From NCBI GenBank assembly GCA_023264975.1, contig JAHFUS010000015.1, positions 1 through 59,806 on the forward strand: DNA of 59,806 nucleotides. The letters are read 5' to 3'. The position numbers and the translations under genes were made by a program. Source of the stretch: Actinomycetes bacterium. GTDB taxonomy: Bacteria; Actinomycetota; Acidimicrobiia; Acidimicrobiales; GCA-2861595. The first letter of the stretch is position 1. Each line of letters opens with the position of its first letter. The notes under the pieces were generated by a model, which worked only from the letters and a program-made list of their open reading frames with translations, did not search any database and was not told where the DNA came from. This document shows positions 38,828-46,613 of this stretch, piece by piece.

Positions 38828-41115
38828 GTGTCGCCCTTGGGGCCGCCCGCGGCGGCGGGGACGTCGGGCGCGTTCCCGTTGACCGTGGCCGAGTGCCCGG
38901 CCGCAGCCGGCGTGGTCCCCCGCAGGTCGTAGACGTGGGTGGACGGCCCCTCGACGCCGAAGTGGGGCAGCCACTCCAGCCAGCCTGGCAGGTACCAGTT
39001 ACGGTTGCCGAGGAGCTTCATGCTGGCGGGCACGAGGATGGACCGGACGATGGTCGCGTCGATCAGCACGGCTGCGGCCAGGCCGAAGCCCATCTGCTGG
39101 AAAGCCACCATGCGGCCGGCGGCGAAGCCGCTGAACACGGCGACCATGATGAGGGCAGCGCCGGTGATGATGCCGGCGGTGGTGCGCAGGCCGTAGGCCA
39201 CCGACTCGGTGTTGTCGCCCGTCTCGTCGAAGTGCTCGCGGATCCTCGACAGCAGGAACACGTGGTAATCCATCGACAGGCCGAACAGCACGGAGAACAG
39301 GAACAGCGGGAGCCACGCCTCGATCACCTCGACCTGCTGGAAGCCGAGGAGACCGGCCCCCACGCCCTTCTGGCTCACCAGCACGATGAGCCCGTACGCC
39401 GCGCCGACCGACAGCAGGTTCATCACGATGGCCTTGGCCGGCACCACGATCGAGCGGAAGGCGATGGTGAGGAGGAGGAACGACAGGCCGAGCACGAAGA
39501 CGAACACGATCGGCAGGTAGCGGCTGGCGATGTCGAAGAAGTCCTTGTTGAATGCCGTCTCGCCTCCCACGAGCGCCCTCGCCGGACCGCCGTCGGGGAA
39601 GGCGGCGGGCACGTAGTAGTCCCGCACCCTGCCCACTGCGTCGACTGCGGCCTTGCTGCTCGGGTCGCCGTTGACCGGCACGGCTATGAGGGTGAGGTCG
39701 CCGCCGTCGTTGACGGTGACCTCGGGCTGCCCGAAGAAGTGGTCGCTGGCGAGCGACGTCTGCAGCTTGTCGATCGAGGCGGCAACGGCGGGCTCGTCGG
39801 CGACGCCGTCGACCACGATCTTCACGGGCGAACTGAGGCCGCCGGCGAAGTCGCGGGCCAGCACGTCGAACGCCTGCTTGGACGGAAGCTCGTTCGGGAT
39901 GGTGCTCACGCCCGAGAAGCCGGTCCTCATGTCGAGGGCCGAGGATGCACAGGCCAGCAGGATGCCGACACCGACCACCAGGCTCACCACCGGCCGGCGC
40001 ATCACCGTGCGGGTGACGCCGTCCCAGAAGCCGCCCCTGTGGTCCGGGTCGACGGCTTTGCGGCGATGGATGCGCAGCGAGTTCACCTTGTCGCCCAGCA
40101 GGCCCAGCACGGCGGGCAGGAGGGTGAGCGACGCCAGCACGGCGATGACCACCACGAAGATGGCGCCCGCGCCCAGGCTCTTGAAGATCGAATTGGGGAT
40201 CAGGATCATCCCGAGAAGAGCGAGCACCACGGTGAGGCCACTGAAGAACACCGCCCTGCTGGCGGTGGCGCCGGTGGCCTCGATGGCGTCGAGCTTGTCC
40301 TTGCCTCGCTGGCGTTCCTCCCTGTAGCGGGACACGACGAACAGCGAGTAGTCGATACCCACGGCCAGGCCCATCATCGAGATCATGTTGGTGACGAAGA
40401 ACGAGAATTGGACGACCTGTCCGACCACCGACACCACACCGACGGCGACGAAGATCGACGCCATGCCGATGATCACCGGCACCACGCCGGCCACCACGGC
40501 CCCGAACACGACCACCAGGATGACGAGGGCGGCCAGGATGCCGACCGATTCGCCCTTCTTCAGGTCCTCCTCGGAGACGGTGTTGAAGTCGTCGCCCAAG
40601 GCGGCCGGTCCGAAGATCTGAGCCTTGAAGCCGCTCTGGGCGTTAGCCTTCAACACCTGCTGGAGCTCCGGGATGTGGTCGATGGCGTCCTCGGGCGCGC
40701 CGGCCAGGAGCGTGGGCAGAAGCGTGGCGTGGCGGTCCTCTGACACCAGCCCGGCCTCGTCACCGGCGTCGGCGAACGTGGTGACGCTCTCCACCACGTC
40801 GCCCCCGAGTGCGGCCAGATCGGCAGCCAGGCCCCTGACGTAGGCCGCATAGGCCGGGTCGTCGACCGTGGCTGACTCGTTGCGCACGATGACTATCTCG
40901 GTGTCGCGCTCAGGCCCGGTGAGCCGGTCCTCGAGCAGCTTCTGGGCCTGGTTGGACTCCGGGTCGTTGGTGATCGCGACGTCCGTGGTCGTGGCGCTCG
41001 ACAGCAGGCTGCCGCTCGCCGCGCCGGCAGCAGCCATCAAGGCGACCCAGATGCCGACGGTGCGCCACGGATGGCGACTGCTCGATCGCGCCAGCGATTG
41101 CGGGGAAAGGCGCAT
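38824..41115 (-). CDS. MMPL/RND-family transporter
   Basis: 763 residues from ATG 41115 (GGAAGGA, good spacing). Twelve expected membrane spans in two halves, each with a large extracytoplasmic loop. MMPL motifs: MISMMGLAVGIDYSLFVVSR in the first half and LFGLSMDYHVFLLSRIREHF in the second. The Asp-Tyr pairs are the proton-relay positions. Substrates of the family are lipids or drugs. A TTAAC-CCT-GTTAA palindrome (41183-41195) lies 70 nt upstream, so a TetR-type regulator is likely though none is encoded next to it. Confidence 0.93.
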   Translation of the reverse strand: MRLSPQSLARSSSRHPWRTVGIWVALMAAAGAASGSLLSSATTTDVAITNDPESNQAQKLLEDRLTGPERDTEIVIVRNESATVDDPAYAAYVRGLAADLAALGGDVVESVTTFADAGDEAGLVSEDRHATLLPTLLAGAPEDAIDHIPELQQVLKANAQSGFKAQIFGPAALGDDFNTVSEEDLKKGESVGILAALVILVVVFGAVVAGVVPVIIGMASIFVAVGVVSVVGQVVQFSFFVTNMISMMGLAVGIDYSLFVVSRYREERQRGKDKLDAIEATGATASRAVFFSGLTVVLALLGMILIPNSIFKSLGAGAIFVVVIAVLASLTLLPAVLGLLGDKVNSLRIHRRKAVDPDHRGGFWDGVTRTVMRRPVVSLVVGVGILLACASSALDMRTGFSGVSTIPNELPSKQAFDVLARDFAGGLSSPVKIVVDGVADEPAVAASIDKLQTSLASDHFFGQPEVTVNDGGDLTLIAVPVNGDPSSKAAVDAVGRVRDYYVPAAFPDGGPARALVGGETAFNKDFFDIASRYLPIVFVFVLGLSFLLLTIAFRSIVVPAKAIVMNLLSVGAAYGLIVLVSQKGVGAGLLGFQQVEVIEAWLPLFLFSVLFGLSMDYHVFLLSRIREHFDETGDNTESVAYGLRTTAGIITGAALIMVAVFSGFAAGRMVAFQQMGFGLAAAVLIDATIVRSILVPASMKLLGNRNWYLPGWLEWLPHFGVEGPSTHVYDLRGTTPAAAGHSATVNGNAPDVPAAAGGPKGDT

Positions 41116-41182
41116 GCTGTTGTCCTTCCACGCCGGGTGTCTCCCCCTCCACCAGGGGCTCGGCCCGGACCGAAGTTGATTG

Positions 41183-41195
41183 TTAACCCTGTTAA
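41183..41195. promoter_or_regulatory. Operator-like palindrome upstream of MMPL gene
   Basis: TTAAC, CCT, GTTAA in an AT-rich pocket of otherwise GC-rich DNA, 68 nt upstream of the MMPL start. Fits a TetR- or MarR-type operator overlapping the promoter. Confidence 0.4.
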
Positions 41196-41347
41196 GTAGC
41201 ATGGTTCCGGGACCGGCACAAGGGATTCCTGCTCGTTACCCGGGGACCTGGGTCGTGGCCGCCCGGATGGATCGGGCCGGGCCGGTGGTTGGCAATCGCC
41301 CGGTCCGGGGAACATCGGATTGGGAGTGACTCCCGAAAGGAGGTTCG

Positions 41348-41539
41348 ATGGAGCCGAAGGTCGCGTTCTGGTTCTACCTGGCGTCGGTGATCTGCTTCGT
41401 GCTGGCCGCGGCCGGCGAGGCATGGAAGTACGGCAGCCTCGGGCGCCGGGGGTCTCCCCCGCGCCTCATGCTCGTGCCCCTGGGCCTCGCGCTGTTCGCC
41501 TTCCCCACCCTGTGGACCGTGGGCACCCAGGCCTTCTGA
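41348..41539 (+). CDS. Small two-span membrane protein
   Basis: 63 residues, ATG at 41348 behind an excellent AAAGGAGG site. Hydrophobic segments FWFYLASVICFVLAAAGEAW and LMLVPLGLALFAFPTLWTVG with a short basic loop between (RRGSPPR). No family recognised; single gene. Confidence 0.8.
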   Translation: MEPKVAFWFYLASVICFVLAAAGEAWKYGSLGRRGSPPRLMLVPLGLALFAFPTLWTVGTQAF

Positions 41540-41571
41540 GCGACTGCACCGGCGGCGCCAGGTTCGTAGCG

Positions 41572-41850
41572 CTAGTCCTCCAGTTCCTCGCCCTCGTAGG
41601 TGCGGATGGCGCCAAACCGGCTCTGCACGCCCATAGGACTGGTCACGAACACGTCGGCCAGCTCCTGCCATGAATGGCCCTTCGTGCGGGCCTGGCCCAC
41701 CAGGATGCGCAGGATCGTCTCCAGGTACGGCCCGGCCGTGTTGGCCTGGGCGATCCGGGGCAGGACCGGCTTGCGGCTGTCGACGGCCCGCTCGAGGATG
41801 GTCGTCAGCTGGGCCACCACGTCGGCGAGGCCGTCATTGTCGTCAGGCAT
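41572..41850 (-). CDS. Small helix-turn-helix-like protein
   Basis: 92 residues from ATG 41850. Helical; the segment SWQELADVFVTSPMGVQSRF resembles a helix-turn-helix, and the C-terminus is acidic (YEGEELED). Probably a DNA-binding or small conserved actinobacterial protein. Divergent from the gene at 41896 by 45 nt. Confidence 0.7.
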   Translation of the reverse strand: MPDDNDGLADVVAQLTTILERAVDSRKPVLPRIAQANTAGPYLETILRILVGQARTKGHSWQELADVFVTSPMGVQSRFGAIRTYEGEELED

Positions 41851-41895
41851 GGCGATTGATCCTAGGAGCGGGCAGCCGGGCGCGACAATGGGCCC

Positions 41896-42294
41896 ATGTC
41901 CATGGAGGGAGCAGACCTTCTGGCGCTGGTGCTGGAGCTCGTCGCCGAGGGGAGCGATGACAACGAGATCGTCAGTTCCGCTGTCATGGCCGCCGGCGGC
42001 AGCGCCACGAACCTTATGGGTGCGTGCACCTACGCCCTGTCGCTGACCAAGGACATGCCGTACGACAAGGGCAACGAGCGCACGCTCCGGCTCCTCACCG
42101 AGGCACTCCAGCGTGCCGTGCACACCAGTGGCGAGACCTCATCGGAGGACCGCGACACGCTGCTGCGCCACATCGTGGAGTACTCGGGGGGCTGGTCCAT
42201 GGCGCCCGACGCCGTGGCCACCCGGACGGCCGAGCTGGATGCAGAGTTGGAGACGCTGCGCCCGCCCGAGGACGGCGGGGCTGCCTCCGCCTAA
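41896..42294 (+). CDS. Conserved hypothetical helical protein
   Basis: 132 residues from ATG 41896. Entirely helical and acidic (LLALVLELVAEGSDDNEIVS, DRDTLLRHIVEYSGGWSMAP). No signal, span or known motif. It lies 57 nt upstream of the ABC transporter ATPase gene and may be co-transcribed with it. Confidence 0.7.
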   Translation: MSMEGADLLALVLELVAEGSDDNEIVSSAVMAAGGSATNLMGACTYALSLTKDMPYDKGNERTLRLLTEALQRAVHTSGETSSEDRDTLLRHIVEYSGGWSMAPDAVATRTAELDAELETLRPPEDGGAASA

Positions 42295-42351
42295 GTCGCG
42301 GCACGAGCGCCGCCGCTCACTGTTGCCGCACGGCTCTGGGACACTCGCAGC

Positions 42352-43311
42352 ATGGGCTCCGTCATCACTTCCGAGGATCTGAGCAGGAGCTTCGACGGGC
42401 GGCTGGCCCTCGACGGCCTGGCCTTCGACGTCGAGGAAGGTGAGATCGTCGCCCTGCTCGGGCCCAACGGTGCCGGCAAGACCACCACCGTCCGTCTCCT
42501 CAACGGGGTGCTCCGGCCCGACAGGGGCCACGCCACCGTGCTCGGCCTCGACCCGTCCGTCGATGGAACGGCGCTGCGCCGGCGCACGGGTGTCCTCACC
42601 GAGACGGCCGGCCTCGACGACCGGCTCACGGCACGGGAGAACCTGGTGCTGGTGGCCGGGATCCGCGGGATGAAGACGGCCGAGGCCCGCCGCCGGGCGG
42701 GCGACCTGCTCGAGCGCCTCGGCATGGCGCCCGACGCCGACCGCCTCGTGCAGGGTTTCTCCACCGGCCAGCGCAAGCGGGTGGCACTGGCCCTGGCGCT
42801 GCTCCACGATCCCGAGGTCCTCTTCCTCGACGAGCCCACGTCGGGCCTCGACCCGGCTGCCTCGCGCGACGTGGTGGAGCTCATCGCCGACCTGGCGCGT
42901 GAGCGGCGCCGCACCGTCATCGTGTGCACGCACTTCCTGGGCGACGCCGGCCGCCTCTGCCACCGCATGGCCGTGCTCGACCAGGGTCGGCTGCGGGCCT
43001 TCGGCACCACCGAGGAACTGGCCGCCGCGCTGTGGCGGGGCACCGTGGTCGACATCGACCTTGGCCGGCAGGCCGGGGAGCGGGAGGTGGCGGCCATGGC
43101 CGCGTGTGCCGGCGTGCTCGACAGCCAGTCGACCCCGGGCGGAGCACAGTTGCGGGTGCTGGACCGAGAGGCGGTGCCACCGCTCGTGGCCGCGCTGGTC
43201 AACCGGGGCGTCCCCGTCTACGCGGCCGTGCCCCGCCCGCCCACCCTGGAGGACGTCTACTTCGCCCTCCAACAAGGCGAGCGCGCTGACGAAGGAGTGG
43301 GCCGCACGTGA
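42352..43311 (+). CDS. ABC transporter ATP-binding protein
   Basis: 319 residues from ATG 42352. Walker A GPNGAGKTTT, Q-loop region GVLTETAGL, signature FSTGQRKR, Walker B VLFLDEPTSGLDP, H-loop VCTHFL. The C-terminal extension is typical of ABC-2 (NatA/DrrA-like) exporters. Translationally coupled to the permease (GTGATG overlap). Confidence 0.95.
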   Translation: MGSVITSEDLSRSFDGRLALDGLAFDVEEGEIVALLGPNGAGKTTTVRLLNGVLRPDRGHATVLGLDPSVDGTALRRRTGVLTETAGLDDRLTARENLVLVAGIRGMKTAEARRRAGDLLERLGMAPDADRLVQGFSTGQRKRVALALALLHDPEVLFLDEPTSGLDPAASRDVVELIADLARERRRTVIVCTHFLGDAGRLCHRMAVLDQGRLRAFGTTEELAAALWRGTVVDIDLGRQAGEREVAAMAACAGVLDSQSTPGGAQLRVLDREAVPPLVAALVNRGVPVYAAVPRPPTLEDVYFALQQGERADEGVGRT

Positions 43312-44111
43312 TGGGGTCGAGCCCGGTCGCCGCCGTCATCCGGAAGGACCTCACCGCCATCCGCCGATCGAAGGCGGTGATCATTCCCATGATCGCCGTC
43401 CCGTTCCTGCTCCTGGTGGTCCTGCCCATCGGCATAGGCCTGGCCGCCCGGTCCCAGAAGCATGCCGACGTGAGCGGCTTCCTCAGCCGCCTCCCGGACA
43501 ACGTGGTCGCGCCCATCGTGCGCCTGCCGGCGGGCGAGCAGCTGGTGGTGCTGGTGAGCGGCTACCTGCTGGCGCCGCTGTTCCTGATCGTGCCCCTCAT
43601 GGTGGCCGCCGTCCTGGCCGCCGACGCCTTCGCCGGCGAGAAGGAACGGCGCACCATCGAGACGTTGCTGCACCTGCCCATCCCCGACCGCCAGCTGTTC
43701 TACGCCAAGGTGCTCGGCGCATTCCTCCCGGCCGTTGCCGTGTCGTGGTTGGGGTTCCTCCTGTTCGCCGTCGTCACCAACACGGTGGCATGGCCGGTGA
43801 CCCACCGGATCTTCGTCCCGACCCGGCTGTGGGCGGTCGTCATCGTGTGGGTGGCGCCCGCGGTGGCCGCCCTCGGCATGGGCGTGATGGTGCGGGTCTC
43901 GGCCCGGGCCAAGACGGCCCAGGAGGCCAACCAGCTCGGCGGCGCCGTCATCCTCCCCCTGCTCTTCCTGGCGGTCGGCCAGTCCACCGGCCTGCTCCTC
44001 GTCACCCTGCCCATCGCCGTCGGGATCGGTGCCGCGGTGTGGGCGATCGCCGTCCTGCTCATCGTCCGCGGCGCCAACCGCTTCACCCGCGACCGCCTCC
44101 TGTCCGGCTGA
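43308..44111 (+). CDS. ABC-2 type permease
   Basis: 267 residues from GTG 43308 (or ATG 43311). Six hydrophobic segments, including VIIPMIAVPFLLLVVLPIGI and LAPLFLIVPLMVAAVLAADA, with the family motif FAGEKERRTIETLLHLPIPD after the second. NatB-like. With the ATPase it forms a two-gene exporter, substrate unknown. Confidence 0.92.
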   Translation: MMGSSPVAAVIRKDLTAIRRSKAVIIPMIAVPFLLLVVLPIGIGLAARSQKHADVSGFLSRLPDNVVAPIVRLPAGEQLVVLVSGYLLAPLFLIVPLMVAAVLAADAFAGEKERRTIETLLHLPIPDRQLFYAKVLGAFLPAVAVSWLGFLLFAVVTNTVAWPVTHRIFVPTRLWAVVIVWVAPAVAALGMGVMVRVSARAKTAQEANQLGGAVILPLLFLAVGQSTGLLLVTLPIAVGIGAAVWAIAVLLIVRGANRFTRDRLLSG

Positions 44112-44183
44112 TGCATGGCACGGCGACGGAACGGCGCTCGAGTGGTCCGCCGATCGGTACCCCGGCGGTCCGTCCCGGCTGAC

Positions 44184-44214
44184 CAGAGCCGGCGAGCCGG
44201 CGCCACCGGCTCTG
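44184..44214 (+). terminator. Hairpin after ABC exporter
   Basis: CAGAGCCGG (44184-44192) and CCGGCTCTG (44206-44214) with a 13-nt loop, 73 nt after the permease stop. Probably separates the exporter from the glycan locus. The rest of 44112-44376 shows no gene. Confidence 0.4.
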
Positions 44215-44376
44215 CGCCGGCCGCCGTCTTGGTGTAGGCCCGCAGGGCGTGCCGTCGGGTATGCCATCGGGTTGGGGGTCGGGACTGCCGACATCTAGGG
44301 TGCAAGCCATGCGGAGGCGCAGGTCGCGGCGGATCAGCCCGTCGGCCATCCCCCTGGGCTGCCCGCCGCCGGCGCG

Positions 44377-46308
44377 GTGAGAACCGGCCTGGGCTTCGTC
44401 GCAGTGGTGTTCGCTGAGGACCGGGGCGTCTCCTACGCGCCCACTGTGGCGTCGCTCCGCCGTGCCCATCCCGACCTTCCGGTGGTCGTTGCCGCGCCCG
44501 TCGCCGGTGACGTGGCATCACTCGCCGCACTCGGGGCGACGGTGGCGACGGCCGCATCTGCGCCGGAGATCGTCAACCGCGTATGGGCCGAGCGCCGATG
44601 CCATGTCCTCGCAGTCACCGACGCCGCCGTCTTCCCCGCCGCCGCCCTCGATCCGGCCATGGCCCTGGTGGAGGAGGACATGCGGGCGGCCACCGTGTCG
44701 TTCCTGTGCAACGCCGCCGCCTTCCTCAGCTTCCCGACGCGGAACACCAGCGTGTCCCACCAGATCGAGAGCTTCGACGAGCAGTCCATCACCCGAGTGC
44801 TGCGCACGACCTCGCCCGACCAGGTGCCGGCGCCTATCCCCTTCTGCGCAGGGCCCGCCGTCCTGTTGTCGTCGTTCGCCCTGTCGGCGGTGGGCCCGCT
44901 GTCGGACGTCGGGGGCCACCGGGGCGCCCTCGCCCTTGTCGACTTCAGCCTGCGGGGCCGGTCAAAGGGCTTTCTCGACATCGTCGATCCGTCCACGTTC
45001 GTCGCCCGCCCCTACGACCTGGGCCCCCTCCGCGACCCGTGGCTGAGCGCGGCCGAGCAGTCTTGGCTCATGGACCGCCATCCGTACTTCGCCGCCATCC
45101 TGCGCGAGGAGTCCATGTCCGACCGCTCGGCCCTGGCGACCGTCCACGCCACGGCGAGGTCGAAGCTGATGGGACTGCGGCTGCTGGTGGACGGCTCTTG
45201 CCTCGGGCCCAAGGAGATGGGCACGCAGGTGCAGACGGCCGCCCTGATCGGCGCCCTGGCCGAGCGGCCGGACGTGGAACGTGTCTGCGTCCCGCTGGCC
45301 GGCGACGTCCCTCCCTACGCGGCAGCGGCCCTGTCCCACCCGAAGGTCGACGCACGTCAGGTGGTCGACGGCGACGTGTCGGCGTTCGGGAGGGTCGATG
45401 TGGCCCACCGCCCGTTCCAGGCCGTGGGCACCCTCCCTCAGTCGTGGTCGACGGTCGCCACGCGGACCGTCGTCACCATCCTCGACCTCATCTCCTACCA
45501 GGTGGGCATCTACCACGCCTCGGCAGAGGACTGGATGAGGCACCGCGCCGCCGTCCGTGCCGTCGCCGGCGCGGTGGACGGCATCGTCACCATCTCCCAC
45601 GACGTCAGGCACCACGTGCGGCTCGAGCGCCTTCCCATCGAGGCCGAGCGGGTGGCGGTAGTCGGCCTCGGCACGGACCACAGGCACGGCGACGAGCTGG
45701 AATCGGCGCCCCGCGAGCTGCTGGCGCGCGACTTCGTGGCGACCGATTTCGCCCTTGTGCTCGGCACGAACTACGCCCACAAGAACCGGGACCTGGCCAT
45801 CGACGTCGTGGTCGACCTGCGCAAACGCGGCCACGACCTGTCGCTCGTACTAGCCGGAGCGGCGGTGCCGTTCGGGTCGTCGCGGGTCCAAGAGGCGCAG
45901 CGGGCACCGGGCGAGGACTGGGTGTTCGCCATCCCCGATGCCACGTCGGCGGAGCGCAACTGGCTCCTCCGCCACGCCGCCATGGTGGTGTACCCAACCT
46001 CCGCCGAGGGGTTCGGAATGGTCCCCTACGAGGCGGCGCGATTCGGCACGCCCACGGTCATGGTGCCGTTCGGGCCCCTGGGCGAGGTCGGAGGCGACCT
46101 TCCCGTCCACGCGCGCGATTGGAGCCCGAAAGCGCTCGCCGACGCCGCCAAGCAGTTGCTCGACGATCCGGAGGTCGCCCACCGCCAGGTCGTCGCCGCC
46201 CTGCGAGCGGGCCGGGATTTCACGTGGGCCGCCACCGCTGCCAAGCTGGTCGATGTCTACCGGTCGCTCCTGGCGGCACCGGCCAGAGGAGGCGGCGAAG
46301 GACGATGA
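44377..46308 (+). CDS. Glycosyltransferase, GT4-like C-terminal domain
   Basis: 643 residues from GTG 44377. Residues 1-260 form a domain of unknown kind (FVAVVFAEDRGVSYAPTVAS) that resembles an incomplete nucleotide-sugar fold. Residues about 265-643 are GT-B: LRLLVDGSCLGPKEMGTQVQ, ISHDVRHHVRLERLP, VLGTNYAHKNRDLAIDVV, and the donor-site motif YPTSAEGFGMVPYEAARFG. First gene of the glycan locus; ATGA overlap with the next. Confidence 0.85.
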   Translation: MRTGLGFVAVVFAEDRGVSYAPTVASLRRAHPDLPVVVAAPVAGDVASLAALGATVATAASAPEIVNRVWAERRCHVLAVTDAAVFPAAALDPAMALVEEDMRAATVSFLCNAAAFLSFPTRNTSVSHQIESFDEQSITRVLRTTSPDQVPAPIPFCAGPAVLLSSFALSAVGPLSDVGGHRGALALVDFSLRGRSKGFLDIVDPSTFVARPYDLGPLRDPWLSAAEQSWLMDRHPYFAAILREESMSDRSALATVHATARSKLMGLRLLVDGSCLGPKEMGTQVQTAALIGALAERPDVERVCVPLAGDVPPYAAAALSHPKVDARQVVDGDVSAFGRVDVAHRPFQAVGTLPQSWSTVATRTVVTILDLISYQVGIYHASAEDWMRHRAAVRAVAGAVDGIVTISHDVRHHVRLERLPIEAERVAVVGLGTDHRHGDELESAPRELLARDFVATDFALVLGTNYAHKNRDLAIDVVVDLRKRGHDLSLVLAGAAVPFGSSRVQEAQRAPGEDWVFAIPDATSAERNWLLRHAAMVVYPTSAEGFGMVPYEAARFGTPTVMVPFGPLGEVGGDLPVHARDWSPKALADAAKQLLDDPEVAHRQVVAALRAGRDFTWAATAAKLVDVYRSLLAAPARGGGEGR

Positions 46309-46613
46309 TGGAACACGAGATGAGCATGGTCCAGCCGGCCGCCGAGAACAGCGATGCTGCCGCCGATCCCGGGCCCGAGATCGATCGCCTCTCGCTCGTC
46401 CACGCCCTCCACGACTTCGAGGTGGCCAACGCTCGGGTGATCGACCTCACCCAGCGTCTCATCGGCACCGGCCGCGAGCTGGCGGCGGCCAAGGAGGACC
46501 TGGCCGCGCTGCAGGGCGAGTACGAGAAGCTCCGCCTCGCGCACGAGCTTGTCCAGCGCTCGCGGGCGTTCAGGCTGGCCACCCGGATCGGGGCCATCCG
46601 CAATCTTCTCTAG
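46305..46613 (+). CDS. Small coiled-coil protein of the glycan locus
   Basis: 102 residues from ATG 46305 in a four-base overlap. Acidic start, then one long predicted coiled coil (residues about 30-85: LIGTGRELAAAKEDLAALQG), ending with QRSRAFRLATRIGAIRNLL. That amphipathic tail, S-x-x-F-R-x-(A/T)-x-x-(I/L)-(G/R), recurs at the ends of coiled coils in glycosyltransferase proteins, as at 56019-56918 here. Possibly a membrane- or partner-docking piece. Confidence 0.75.
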   Translation: MMEHEMSMVQPAAENSDAAADPGPEIDRLSLVHALHDFEVANARVIDLTQRLIGTGRELAAAKEDLAALQGEYEKLRLAHELVQRSRAFRLATRIGAIRNLL

